Positions 1 to 11,669 are shown, counted from the first letter of the stretch. The stretch is DNA of 64,000 nucleotides from Ridgeia piscesae (GCA_025642075.2 JAODUO010000033.1:727501-791500), one strand, 5' to 3'. The notes: generated by a model from the letters alone, not told the origin. Program-made: numbers and translations.

Positions 1-78
1 CACAAAGACGGTCCTTGTGGCTGGAAGTGGGGTCCTGACAACTACTGGGATAACAGAGAACAACGCAACAGCTTGTAG
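1..78 (+). CDS. 3' end of a lysozyme-like (i-type) gene, partial
   Basis: Frame 1 is open from base 1 to a TAG at 76-78 and encodes 25 residues containing H-K-D-G-P-C-G-W-K-W and then D-N-Y-W. This resembles the last part of invertebrate-type lysozymes, where a His is followed by a Gly-Gly/Gly-Pro turn and, about ten residues later, a Tyr-Trp before the C-terminus. The equivalent part of the - strand lysozyme in this window reads T-H-A-G-G-P-W-G-K-W...Q-Y-W. The gene would run convergently toward the lysozyme at 3685-6974. Only 25 codons are visible and the rest lies left of the window, so the family call is an inference from a short match. Confidence 0.4.
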   Translation, partial: HKDGPCGWKWGPDNYWDNREQRNSL

Positions 79-253
79 ATTACATCGACGTGAGATATGA
101 ACAACTAGTTCACTGTTAACGATACGTCAAGTCGTTTGCAAACTTAACGTATTAGATGCTGCCTAATAATGTTTTCCATGTAAATAAATTGAATTGTTGA
201 CTCTTTGGTAAGGTAAATATGAGATCTATATGACACTTTGTATTAAAGATTCA

Positions 254-259
254 AATAAA
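254..259 (+). terminator. Candidate poly(A) signal of the left-edge gene
   Basis: An AATAAA lies about 175 bp after the TAG at 76-78; another AATAAA at 183-188 is an alternative. Either could end the + strand lysozyme-like transcript. Confidence 0.3.
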
Positions 260-526
260 ACGATATAAAACAAGTGGAGCCAACTACTGCCAAACTTGCT
301 GACTTCTACGCGACGGTGTCGTCACCTGGCGAATGGTGTCTGCGTCATGTTCTACGTTCCTTTGAAAACACTGTTTGACTGAGATACTGATTGGCGATGT
401 ATTAAAAGTAGTCAATAAAAATATTTAGTTAACTTCTCATCATAAAATACGCTGCACTACTATGTGATTGATCAATAAGACATTGAACGAACTAATATTG
501 AGAGTATTCTTGCATTCTCCATATGT

Positions 527-783
527 GTATGGTTCGGCGGCATCAGCCGGCGCCAGAGGAGCAGGCTTGACAGAGTGGGGAAAACAGGTTCCAAAATTGT
601 CGGTAGTGTACTCACCTCTCTAACAGCTATATACAACGACAGATCCAAAAAAGAGCTGGCAATATTATCTCAGACAAAACTCACACCGGCCATTAGAAGC
701 ATCCGACAAAAACAAATCGCTTTAGAAATAGTGTTTATCCCCGTGCTGTAGCAGCCTTATCAGGAATGAAATATAGAACGTAG
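527..783 (+). mobile_element. Decayed 3' end of a non-LTR retrotransposon ORF
   Basis: The frame from 527 reads V-W-F-G-G-I-S-R-R-Q-R-S-R-L-D-R-V and then K-T-G-S-K-I-V-G, the familiar C-terminal stretch of many animal LINE proteins (W-Y-G-N-L-S...N-R-L-N-R-I-V-K-T-A-S-K-I-I-G). Around 718 the similarity moves to another frame, R-F-R-N-S-V-Y-P-R-A-V-A-A-L, and ends at a TAG at 781-783. The frame change and missing 5' part make it a dead 5'-truncated fragment. Confidence 0.7.
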
Positions 784-789
784 CGGTAT

Positions 790-1885
790 ATACCTCGGAA
801 AGTTAAATTGGCTGTTTTCAACACGCTAGCGGAATTGTTCTTTTTCTGACGCTGGTTGGTGTGGCTTGGACCGTACACGTGTGGAGTATTTGTTCTCAAT
901 AACGGATCGATGGTGCTGAACACCAATCTTCTCTTATTAAATTTCACAAGCTTAGCTTAATAATTCTGTAAATATAATTTGAAAAAGAATTTGTTATATC
1001 ATTCATTGTTATACGCATTCAATATAAATATGGACGCATTCAAAATAAATATAAATCAATTTTACATATAATTCAATTGTAATTATAATTTTTAATGAAA
1101 TTTTAGACCTTTATGTATTTGTTTGCTAACATAAAATTTAATTTTTAGAAGATAATTTATAATTATAAAGGACAATTTAATCTATTTATTAACTAGCTTA
1201 ACACAATTATTTTAAAATAACGAATCTATTATTTTAAAAGATAATATGAAATATGTTATTTGTTTATTATATCTAAATAATATCTTTTTATAATTTTAAA
1301 GAGCATATTATGTATACTGTATATTATATATTTATTTGCCATATTTTATTTTATTGTATATATAGGCACTATGTGAGTCAACGCCAGACTACATTCCAAT
1401 TTAACATGTAATGCATGTTGAAAATGGCAATGAAGCTTTATTATCTTTCTAAATTATCTTTTTTATACTCATACGATAATCACAGTCTGCCCATCTTTCT
1501 TGCAATTTGCAAACCCCAAATTAGTGTCAAGAAAACTCTAATTTGTCTTAGTATAAAGTATATAATATTTTGTCTCGACCAGTAACTGGTGGTGTGGGTT
1601 AGAAACGTTGAATATTATAATGATATTTTAATCATTATGTAATAATGTCTCAACACAAAGTCATACACTAAACGTGTAAATATTCGGTTACATGATCGCC
1701 TACACTTCGGCCTTTCAACGTAAGTGTACATGTTTTTAAACTATCTAAAAAGACTCACACAACTAACTAAGTTAAATTAAATTAAGCTAGTGAAATTGTA
1801 TATGAATATGAAATGTGGGGAGCGGTTTCATACGTACCCGTGAAAAACGACAATCTATCAAATATAAAATACACCTGTCGTAGTT
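790..1885. other. AT-rich intergenic spacer
   Basis: Very AT-rich sequence, especially 960-1370, with no exon-like segment, repeat array or recognisable element on either strand. Confidence 0.5.
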
Positions 1886-1889
1886 GAAT

Positions 1890-2335
1890 TCTACTAACCA
1901 GGGATGTATAATAATATCGTGATGCTCTTTCATTGAAATGATTACGACGCGGCATGGATATTGGTCCATCGTGGAGTCGTTATTCGAAAGAAACTCCATC
2001 AATATACCATATAAAGTAAACACGTTTTGTGATGCACTTGTTGAGTTCTGAAATATTGATGAGTCGTATTATTAATCTGCTCCTTACTACAACTGGATAG
2101 TATAAGTGGGTTTCACCTAATTTCGTAATTCCATTAAAATAATATTTCAGACCTCTACAGTTAGTAGTATGTCTCACCACTTGTGCCTGCCATGAACGAG
2201 ACAGAGGACGACCAAAACGTCGTTGTCAGGACGACCTAGCCGCACTAACGCCGACACATAGGTTTTTGGGTATAGTTTATGGCGTGCTAAAAAGCAAGAT
2301 TTGTAACGCCATTTAGTTTTTACTTACAGTAGTGT
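1890..2335. repeat. Lysozyme-flanking duplicated module, copy 1
   Basis: About 440 bp found in diverged form at 8440-8830 and 11890-12370. Shared landmarks in order are a GTTAT-TGAAAGAAACT block (1978-1994), a GTGGGTTTC..CCTAATT..GTAATTCCA block (2107-2132), a CACTTGTGCCTG..CGAACGAGACA block (2178-2204) and a CTAAAAAGCAA block (2288-2298). Each copy lies downstream of one copy of the lysozyme last exon, so it is part of the same tandem duplication rather than an independent gene. Confidence 0.55.
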
Positions 2336-3189
2336 CAACAACTAAATTATCAGACACAACGTTATTCCAACTTTAAAGACAGTCTCAGCGACAAAATTGT
2401 AAGTTTAAGGCAACTGGAGTACATTTTATTCGGGTGAACTTGACACAGGTAAAGGGTTTGTATCTTTTGGATCGGCGTCAAATCATCATTAGAACCTTCC
2501 ACACTTCACACAGCGGAAAACAAATATATTTCAACAGCATATCGATTCATCCGGAAACTTTCAACCACGTCGCAATTACGTCACTCAGACTACGCGTTCC
2601 TCATTTATTAATAATGATCTGAATCAAATTATGTATTTCTTCAACATAATAAACTATGGCAACATGAGCCCGTTATACCCATTGACAATATTTTTTATAT
2701 TTACGTAAACAGTAGACAGTCAAAGGGCGGGTTTCAATACATTCCATGGTACAATATCTCACTAGACGACTACATTCTTTATCACACCATAGCTCTAACT
2801 CCAGATGCAACTACCATTTACATTCATTTCCACCCAGTACAACTTTACTCCCCCGGCATGGCATTGTCTGAGTAATCCGGATGTAGTAAAGAATAACATC
2901 CAGTCATTGAAAATGAACATAACATAGATATCGATTTCAAGCTAATTATGAATATGTATAATGTTCATGTGTCTGTGAGTGTGTGTATGTGCGAGTGCAT
3001 GCATGTACGTGTACGTGTGCATGTACGTGTGTGTGTGTGTGCCCGCGCGTTATTGTATTGTAAATGTGTGCGTAAGTGCATGTCTATATTCAAGCACTTA
3101 TGTGACGTCATTCGTGACGTTACAATGCCTCTGGAACAACAAACGAACATACACTAGTAGGGCCTACGTCTGCTTTGAATTAATGTAAG

Positions 3190-3385
3190 TGCATCTCCTC
3201 TGACACGCCCCTGGCATAGACACCAGATAGAAGAGACCACCGGTTTTTACTGTCTCTTCCGAAAGGCACAGGTAAGGTTAGGTGAACGAAATTGCCTAAG
3301 TTTTGTAACGGCGGCAGGTAGGGTTGAACAACCGTCCCCTCGATTGATAGCCCGGCGTTCTACCGCGCGACCACCGCTCCTCACA
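3190..3385 (-). mobile_element. tRNA-derived SINE, copy 1
   Basis: On the - strand the element starts with a tRNA-like head: GTGGTCGCGCGGTAGA resembles an RNA polymerase III A box and GGTTGTTCAACCC a B box. A body follows with GGAAGAGACAGTAAAAACC, then GGTGGTCTCTTC. The same body, GAAGAGRCTAAAAGCCGTTGGTCTCTTCT-like, recurs at 21225-21380 (-) and 42690-42925 (+). Confidence 0.6.
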
Positions 3386-3539
3386 TTTTAATTAATTTAT
3401 TTATAAGTGATCATGGAACGAATGTATATTCTAAATAGGGTAGGATGTCAATTATTAATAAAACACTGGAATGTACAAACAAAGAAGGACGTGTGTCCTG
3501 TGGAACTAACAAACCAAATAATATAATTGCATCATTGAC

Positions 3540-3545
3540 TTTATT
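3540..3545 (-). terminator. Poly(A) signal of the i-type lysozyme gene
   Basis: TTTATT on the + strand gives AATAAA on the - strand, about 140 bp past the lysozyme stop codon. The surrounding block, ATCATTGACTTTATTAA, recurs after the pseudogene (9246-9251) and, mutated to TTTACT, after the orphan exon (about 13116). Confidence 0.55.
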
Positions 3546-3684
3546 AAACAAGTCCCAACACGTCATAGACGGCAGCAACTGGACTTAATGGTGAGAGGAA
3601 ATTATTTATTTTAAATCAAAATCGATGCAATTTCTACGTCGGTTGTCGTCTGCCCCCGCCGGGGCGTCTACGGGGTTGTTCTAA

Positions 3685-3884
3685 CTAACACCCGCCAGTT
3701 GTGTCGCAACAAGTTTTCACCTTGCTCCAGTACTGCACGGCGAGCCACGTCCACTTGCCCCACGGTCCGCCTGCGTGGGTTATGGAGCAGCTACCGCAGG
3801 TGTGGGGCGGGTCCAAGTACCGCTTCATGTAGTCGACCACACACTGACGGGAGCAGGCCTTGTCGTGGACGCAGTCCCAGTAGG
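3685..3884 (-). CDS. Lysozyme exon 4 (C-terminal half, stop)
   Basis: A strong pyrimidine-rich acceptor (CTTGCCTTCCCCAG) opens a 200-bp exon, 66 codons including the stop. It encodes Y-W-D-C-V-H-D-K-A-C-S-R-Q-C-V-V-D-Y-M-K and ends T-T-G-G-C. Related exons lie at 9401-9541 (broken) and 13236-13426 (intact). Confidence 0.85.
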
Positions 3885-4892
3885 CTGGGGAAGGCAAGGT
3901 CATTCAAGGGGTGGTTTTGTGGAACATGTACACATTCAAAAGGATTGTATTTGGATTGTTAGTGATGCGCACTACACCCCACAACACCCAAAAAAAAACA
4001 CATATATTAATTAATTAAATATTTATAATTATATTTAATAAAAAATAAAAAATAATTATTAATATTAATAAATTTTTATAAAAAATATGTAAAATAGTGA
4101 AAAATTTAATTTGCTAGCAAAAATTTATTAAGTAATTAAAAAAAATTTCAAAATTTTAAAATTGTGCAATATTTATGTATTTAACGAAAAAAGGAAATTA
4201 AAAAAAAGACACTCCAGAAGTAAGGAAGAGTTTATAATACGTACAACTTCCAGGCTGGCCGCAGCCCACGTAGTAGACCCACGTGATGCGGTAGTACCCA
4301 CACGCGCCGCCATCACACTGGTTATTGCAACCGCCAAATGCCTGAGATATATCAACATCGCGTATTCGTTTCACTCCAACATAAGAGAATTATGACAGTA
4401 TTGTTAACATATGAACATTACTTGTACAACACCGCATAATGACCTTGTGTCTACATTTTGTTGCCAAAGCAGTTAACGTAGCCAGTCTTATTCAATAAGA
4501 CACGTGTTATCATAACATAATAAATCTACCTGTGGTTGCTGTAATAATTGCTAGGTTTTACCCGATAAGTCACGCTCAAAGACGACAGGAGCATCTGGCA
4601 TTAAGGCAACTAATGATTTGCTTGTCACATGACAATTATAAGTGATACATTAGTTTTAACAAATCTATCATAAGTGATGGTAAAATGCGATCAAAGAAAG
4701 CTAGCGACCCAAAAAAGGCTTTGAGTCACTACGATATTATAGCGTGCATCATACAACACGCACAATTAGATAATTTCTTTTAAACAATCACGACATTATA
4801 TTTATTTATAAGTTTATTGTACAAATGTATCGCTTAGGGCGTCATTCGTAATTATTGGCAAATAATGTTTTCGTAATGACAGATGTGTGCGC

Positions 4893-4944
<52 letters not shown>

Positions 4945-5020
4945 TGTGTGTGTGTGCGTGCGTGGTGCGTGGTGCGTGCGTGCGTGTTGTGTGTGTGTGC
5001 GTGCTGTGGTGTGTGTGTTG

Positions 5021-5063
<43 letters not shown>

Positions 5064-6974
5064 TGTGCCGTGCGCGTGCGTGTGTGTGTGTGTGTGATTG
5101 CGCGTGTTTATTTGCGTGTTTCTCTCTGTGTATTTGTAAGTACTTAAATTCAGCTTAGGTTACGTTCAGAGAATATGATAAGACAACTTAAGCATAAGCG
5201 CAGCGCGTAGATATTTTGAAATATCCCATTGATTCTAGTTCTTGTTGATTTTGGCGTGTGACAGAAGAAATCGAGGGGTCGTGAAGTTATGCTTGTTATC
5301 TGGGTTACGTGATCACGAAGATGGAATTTTACTTGTGCGAAACCTAATCACATTTACGTTGTAACAAACGTTATTAGATGTTTCAAATACTCCGGGAAAG
5401 TGGACGGGCATGTGCACCGGACGTTAACCGGACAGAATCCTCTCCTGACAAAATTACCTTAGTTCTCTTAGGTGTTGGGGTTAAGGTTATGTTTAGGTGT
5501 TGGGGTTAGGGTTGGGTTAGGTGTTGGGGTTAGGGTTAGGTATTGGGGTTGGGGTTAAGTGTTGGGATTAGGGTTAGGATTTTGTCTGAGAGGATTCTTC
5601 AATGTTTTTACACAAGACGTTGTCCGAATTGAAACGTTAATAAGGGGATTTTGCCCGGAGGGGATTACGTCTGGAGGGGATTTTGTCCTGGATTCGTACT
5701 GGATCACTCGGTCTGAGCTGTACAGAACCATCGTATGCGGTTTTCGCCATCAATTCTTGAAAATCGTTTAGCACCATCTTATAATTATTAATCAGAACCA
5801 CTTATTCCCTCACTGGTATGCAAGCAAAGTATCAAATTACTTCTTTGTAGTGAAATAATCATTTCAAAATCATCATTGCGGGACATAACGTTTTTACCGT
5901 GTAAATACCATCGGTTGTTCGTCAAATTTGCTGTAATGATTGCTGTGAACAGTTATTTATCATTTCGTTCATTTATATATTACGTTTGTTGACATCGCCA
6001 TCAAGGATTATGATGCATAACGTGACGTGATCTGGGTTTGCTATACAAATGTATTTCAAAACCCTGTTTTCCTCATTTGTAGTTGATACAAATAGTGTTG
6101 TCGCAAATGTGTAGGTGTACTCTAGCCAGAATGTCATAACATATTTAAACTAAAGAATATATTTAATATGATATCCAGCGATATAATAATAATGAGGCAG
6201 AAACTGAGATGGGTAGACGCCTAATATATGACTATATAGGCATACTGCTATTAAATAATAACATGAAACAACATGGTAAAAGAACATGAAAATGAGGACT
6301 TAGTCTTGGACAAATACAACAACAAGAATATAGGACCACCAGCGGCTAAAGCCATAATACGACCATACACATATTTATCAAATATGGTGGCTTACCTGAC
6401 ACATGCAATCCAAACATTTGTCGCTGGGATCTAGACCTAAAGCAGTCGTCATCATTATCAACCCCATATTAACAAGAACCATTTCGTCAGATATATTTTG
6501 TAAGGTTTGTACAGTTGCAACTAGCGGGCTAATTCTTTATTACAGAAGTAGTTACCCAACAGATCATCAACACAACAAAAGACGCCGAAATATTTCTAAT
6601 TTTCGGATCCTATATCTCTGGATAATACCATCATCAGCCCATTTTTGATAACATATCTGTATTTTGCAGTATTACAAACGTGTAGAATCAAATTAAACGA
6701 TACTAATATCATACATTTTACATGTAGGCATGCATTTTTAATTAATATTCTAATTAAGCGAATGCTATTAAATACATATAACGATACCATTGAAAATGTA
6801 ATTTGTTTGTATATACTGCACTAGGTCAAAGCTTCTCAGCCATATATTGTTTAATATTACAGACGGTATTACACCCGCCTAGCTACAAATGACAACTGCT
6901 GATCACTCACCTGCCGATACGGTGATGCTCACGGCAGACAAGCACAGAAGAATTGTTACTGCCACAACTGACAT
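3685..6974 (-). CDS. Invertebrate-type (i-type) lysozyme, four coding exons; catalytic Glu apparently missing
   Basis: Coding exons are 6911-6974, 6396-6436, 4248-4341 and 3685-3884, with AG/GT sites and compatible phases, giving about 132 residues. The first encodes a hydrophobic secretion signal starting M-S-V-V-A-V-T-I-L-L, so the product should be secreted. The second carries C-L-D-C-M-C-Q; the third C-G-Y-Y-R-I and G-C-G-Q-P-G; the last C-V-x2-Y-M-K-R-Y, T-H-A-G-G-P and Y-W-S-K-V-K-T-C. These match the cysteine framework of mollusc i-type lysozymes, which cleave peptidoglycan in defence or digestion. The enzymes have a Glu in C-x-x-E-S-x-C after the C-x-C motif. Here that stretch is C-Q-A-F-G-G-C, with Phe where Glu is expected, and the following Asp region is about four residues short. 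Muramidase activity is therefore doubtful. An upstream acceptor at 6984 (TTCTTCCTTTAG) shows the 5' UTR is also spliced. Family sure; exon junctions likely. Confidence 0.85.
4248..4341 (-). CDS. Lysozyme exon 3 (active-site region)
   Basis: A 94-bp exon from a TCTCAG acceptor to a GTTGTA donor, phase 0 to 1. It encodes the C-N-N-Q-C-D-G-G-A-C-G-Y-Y core and W-V-Y-Y-V-G-C-G-Q-P-G. It holds the region where i-type enzymes carry the catalytic Asp; here that loop is shortened. Confidence 0.8.
4895..5095. repeat. (GT)n/(GTGC)n microsatellite in a lysozyme intron
   Basis: About 200 bp of GT dinucleotides interrupted by GC steps, inside the intron between lysozyme exons 2 and 3. The valine/cysteine-rich open frames here are repeat read-through. 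Confidence 0.9.
5430..5605. mobile_element. Foldback-like element with telomere-like G-rich core
   Basis: AGAATCCTCTCCTGACAAAA (5436-5455) is nearly the reverse complement of TTTTGTCTGAGAGGATTCT (5580-5598), giving 19-20 bp terminal inverted repeats. Between them are irregular TTAGGTGTTGGGG and GGTTAGGGTTAGG units. It sits in a lysozyme intron. The inverted ends suggest a small non-autonomous DNA element; the class is unknown. Confidence 0.5.
6396..6436 (-). CDS. Lysozyme exon 2 (start of mature protein)
   Basis: A 41-bp exon between a CTTTAG acceptor and a GTAAG donor. It completes a Gly codon and encodes L-D-P-S-D-K-C-L-D-C-M-C-Q, the N-terminal cysteine motif of i-type lysozymes. Confidence 0.75.
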
Positions 6975-6983
6975 TTTGGGCTG
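6911..6983 (-). CDS. Lysozyme exon with start codon and signal peptide
   Basis: An acceptor TTCTTCCTTTAG precedes CAGCCCAAA and the ATG at 6974-6972. Twenty-one codons of hydrophobic signal peptide end at a GTGAGT donor (phase 1). 6975-6983 is 5' UTR. Confidence 0.8.
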
Positions 6984-7129
6984 CTAAAGGAAGAATTCCG
7001 TGTTTTTATTGAGAACATCGAATTTCAATTATGTAATGATTTGCTAATGCGTGCCACTAATATTACTAATATGTTAACATAATGCTGCGTGAACCTATTG
7101 TTTGACAACATTTATTTAAAAAAATATTA

Positions 7130-7870
7130 CATACCATCTATCGAATCTCACAGAGTCAAACATTTAAAGTTCATCAACATTATAAAATCTCCTGATATGA
7201 AAAAATCCATGTTGTGAAACATACAAAGTTGTACATTTTATATATCTTCACGTTTACCTTTTCGACTGAGATTTTCACTTCAGCGTAGATTTGAAGATGT
7301 CTTCACCTGGTGACTAGTCGACTCTCACACAAATGTTTTTGTCTCCTCGAGTCGGCCCTCATTCATCTATGTGGGCGTTGTCTGGGTTCGACAGACGTTT
7401 TTCCTGTACATTTCACAGGTGTATGGCAAAAACGATTCGGACGTCTGGTGATAAAAACACAGACACATTTTGGCACACGAAACGCTTTTTACAGCGAGAC
7501 ATGGTCGTTGATATTTCAATAATGGATCACACTCAATATGTAACAGGCAAATATTGTCGCATCCGTTGAAAACATACCATCAGAGAAGTAACTAAACATG
7601 TTGTTGCAAAACATGTTCGAGTAAACTGTATCTAAACTTGACATTACAACATTCTCCTGGACGAATTCAGATTGGGAAACGTAAAAAGTCACATTTACCT
7701 TTTTGATTGAGGTGTTAACATCAGCGTAGATATGAAGTCCCGTTGACTAATCGACAGTCATAGAAATGTTTTGTCTCCTCGACTTACCCTTCGACCGTTG
7801 TTTGCCTGTAGACGTTTTGGATGTATTACGTATATTGCCTTTTTACAGCAATATATCTATGCTAACAATG
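7130..7870. repeat. Two diverged ~440-bp units upstream of lysozyme exon 1
   Basis: Blocks at 7250-7420 and 7694-7830 align: both have a TTTACCTTTT..GA-TGAG start, CAGCGTAGAT-TGAAG, GACTA-TCGAC and TTTGTCTCCTCGA. The first block of each contains, on the - strand, an AAAG followed by GTAAA that could act as a donor. They may be duplicated alternative 5' UTR exons or simply duplicated intron. Confidence 0.45.
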
Positions 7871-8091
7871 GCCCACACTCTATAGGCCTGTGAAACATGC
7901 AGACATGTTCGCGCCCTTTAAGAAATGCCGTTTAATTAAATATGTTGACGCAACAGATTTTCGAGTGTACAGTTCTTGTCGGTTTAACAAAACACTATGT
8001 TTTCACTAAAACACGTAAGTCTTAGTGAAATCGTTCTTATGCTTACAACATAGTCCAGTCATTTGCGTCCTATGATTGTGACTGCTCTCAC

Positions 8092-8112
8092 CTCAGTGAG
8101 TGTCTGTCACGT
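8092..8112 (-). other. Candidate first non-coding exon of the lysozyme gene
   Basis: About 30 bp after the - strand TATA box, a short stretch ends CACTGAG at a good GTGAGAG donor. It could splice to the 5' UTR acceptor at 6984. The transcription start is estimated from TATA spacing only. Confidence 0.4.
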
Positions 8113-8133
8113 CTGTCTGATTGGTGTCTGGTT

Positions 8134-8143
8134 CTATTTATAG
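8134..8143 (-). promoter_or_regulatory. TATA box, probable lysozyme promoter
   Basis: CTATAAATAG on the - strand, a near-ideal TATA box about 1.15 kb upstream of the lysozyme start codon and just before the candidate 5' UTR exon. Confidence 0.5.
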
Positions 8144-8439
8144 AGGTGATGGTGCCGCCACCTAGGGGACTACCAGTTGTCTTCGGGTGCCATCCACTAG
8201 GGACCGCCACACTGTGTTCCCCTTTCATTGTTAAGAGGGTTAATCTGATTCTCCACCTTTAAATTAACTAATACGACAATTCGTACAATAAACTCAAACT
8301 ATAAATTGCCAACTAGTGGCTAAATAGTGATTAATATCATTCGCATATTATTAACGTCTATTTACAAAAAAGTATAAATTTATAAACATTAATATAATTC
8401 CAAACGAAACAGTTATGAGGTATACTTTAAAACGTACAT

Positions 8440-8830
8440 TTTGCTTCGGTCTGTCGTGGGGTTGTTATCTGAAAGAAACTGCAACGACATCATTGTATCA
8501 ACTGCATCAATCTTGTTATCCGCCTTGAACCCTGTTGTATAGAGGTAAGGGTAAGTCCTAATAATAATGAATCACGCTATTCACCCCTTCTGTTTCCATA
8601 TATTCTTTCCACTGCCATCCGTGTCCATCTCATGCTCTCACCAGACCGTTTCACGTATCTCCTCACGCGGACCTCCCACTTCATCTGCGTCCTTCCTCCT
8701 TCTGCGTCCTTCCTCCTTCTGTGTCCTCCCCTCCTTCTATGTCTGTGTGCTAAAAAGCAACCTTTCAAAATATCAGCAATGATGTTTTGGCGCTTTTTTA
8801 CTTATAGACATTGTCAATGAATACACTAAT
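8440..8830. repeat. Lysozyme-flanking duplicated module, copy 2
   Basis: Shares GTTATCTGAAAGAAACTGCA, then CGACATCATTG and later GTGTGCTAAAAAGCAACC with copies 1 and 3. It is followed about 0.6 kb later by the broken lysozyme exon at 9401-9541. Confidence 0.5.
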
Positions 8831-9400
8831 GACACTATCTTCTTCAGAGCTACTCTAACCGGAACTATGTATGCTTAGGCAACTGTACATGTTATCCGTG
8901 GTGTATTTTACGCAGGTAAGTGGATGCTTCATAAAGATCGGCATCAGTATTAGGACTATTCACCTACTTTTGGCGCATCAAAAAAAATAACAGTATATTA
9001 ATTTACCACATATACTTGTCGGGAAAGTATTAATAAAGTATGATGAATGCTCGGCGATAATAATGATTACTTATCAGTGGTGAGCGAACATACGTTTTAT
9101 TTAATCAAAACAGATGAACGTATGCAAGGAGTTGCATGTGTCTCGTGCGGCCTCGTGTCTCTTAAAGAATGCGTGGGAAACTGCGGGACACCGAGACTAG
9201 TGGATCCTAAGGAATTACCAAGTCCAAGTTTATTACATCACTGACTTTATTAAGTAACACACAAAACATCATATATAGCTACAACTGCTCTTAGTGGTGA
9301 AAAGGATTCATGTGTTTATAGTCAAGATCAGTGCAACTTCTGCTGCTGTTCTCGGCCTCTCCAGAAGTACCCGCCCCTTCGGTCGCAGCATCACTAACAC

Positions 9401-9541
9401 TTACGTGTAGTGATTAGCGCTCGTCGCATACATGCTCCGTCGACCGCCCAGGTGAGCGTGGACGCAGCGCTTGCAGATGTGACGCGTGGCCAAGTAGGCG
9501 ACGTCTCACATACGGGCGCAGTCCATCATGTGGACGCAGGC
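9401..9541 (-). pseudogene. Decayed copy of the i-type lysozyme last exon
   Basis: The - strand reads A-C-V-H-M-M-D-C-A-R-M, then an in-frame TGA (9506-9508) where the intact copies have Cys. It continues D-V-A-Y-L-A-T-R-H, a five-residue gap, and C-K-R-C-V-H-A-H-L-G-G-R-R, ending at TAA 9401-9403. This lines up column by column with the orphan exon at 13236-13426. The acceptor AG is gone, replaced by an A-run next to a duplicated block (9548-9826). A poly(A)-type AATAAA remains at 9246-9251 (-). No other lysozyme exons are seen nearby. Confidence 0.7.
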
Positions 9542-9547
9542 CTTTTT

Positions 9548-9826
9548 TGTGGAAGACAACAGCGAGGAATGATAAATATAGTTTTCTTTCACGCGATGGC
9601 TGTGTGGAAAATTCTACAGCATCGAAACGTGATATTGTATGATGCACACACATGATATTGTATGATGCACACACATGATATTGTATGATGCACACACATG
9701 ATATTGTATGATGCAGACATGTAATGTCAGCGCAAATACCAAAAGTGCATTTTGTATTGTAGGAACGTATAAAGTTACAGGTTTTTTTAATTGTCTAAAG
9801 TTATATAGTTCTACATCCATGCGTTT
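9548..9826. repeat. 280-bp direct duplication, left copy
   Basis: Nearly identical to 10449-10726, starting at TTTGTGGAAGACAACAGCGA and ending at TTCTACATCCATGC. Both copies contain four tandem 23-bp units beginning CATGATATTGTATGATGC. Confidence 0.9.
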
Positions 9827-10251
9827 GTAGTGACGCAATAACCAATCAAATAAATGTTCACGAATCAATATAAAACAAGACAATTAATCTTAAACACGAC
9901 ATGAAAAACCAACACATTGAAGGGTTTGATGTATTTTTTTGCAAATGTGTACACTCATGTGCACTGCACTACACGTCTGGTCACTCAAACACGTTTTCAT
10001 TGCGTAAGCCTGAGAAACATCAACGTCACGTGCATAGTTTAATTGTCAAAACATAATTTCGTGAATGACGACAGCAACTCTAATATACAATAATATATGT
10101 TACTTGTAAAAAAAACATACGTGATTAGACGATCGATCTGCATGTGCTACAGTTTCCTGAATTTATACAAAAAGAAAACTTCGAAAATCACAAGAGCTTC
10201 TGACATAAGGCATCGAACTATTTTGGTTGACATATAATAATTGTAACAACC

Positions 10252-10447
10252 ACGCACGCGCACGCGCACGCGCACGCGCACGCGCACGCGCACGCGCACG
10301 CGCACGCGCACGCGCACGCGCACGCGCACGCGCACGCGCACGCGCACGCGCACGCGCACGCGCACGCGCACGCGCACGCACGCGCACGCGCACGCGCACG
10401 CGCACGCGCACGCGCACGCACGCACACGCACACGCACACGCACACGC
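10252..10447. repeat. (CACGCG)n tract with Z-DNA potential
   Basis: About 195 bp of strictly alternating purine-pyrimidine CACGCG hexamers, ending in CACACG units, placed exactly between the two 280-bp duplicates. Confidence 0.95.
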
Positions 10448-10448
10448 A

Positions 10449-10726
10449 CTTTGTGGAAGACAACAGCGAGGAATGATAAATATAGTTTTCTTTCACGCGA
10501 TGGCTGTGTGGAAAATTCTACAGCATCGAAACGTGATATTGTATGATGCACACACATGATATTGTATGATGCAAACACATGATATTGTATGATGCACACA
10601 CATGATATTGTATGATGCAGACATGTAACGTCAGCGCAAATACCAAAAGTGCATTTTGTATTGTAGGAACGTATAAAGTTACAGGTTTTTTTAATTGTCT
10701 AAAGTTATATAGTTCTACATCCATGC
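10449..10726. repeat. 280-bp direct duplication, right copy
   Basis: Matches 9548-9826 with only a few substitutions. The copies are offset by about 901 bp, so the event is recent. Confidence 0.9.

Positions 10727-11669
<943 letters not shown>

Noticed and set aside
5459..5580. Telomere
   Set aside because: Units are irregular and enclosed by inverted repeats; this is an internal element, not a chromosome end.
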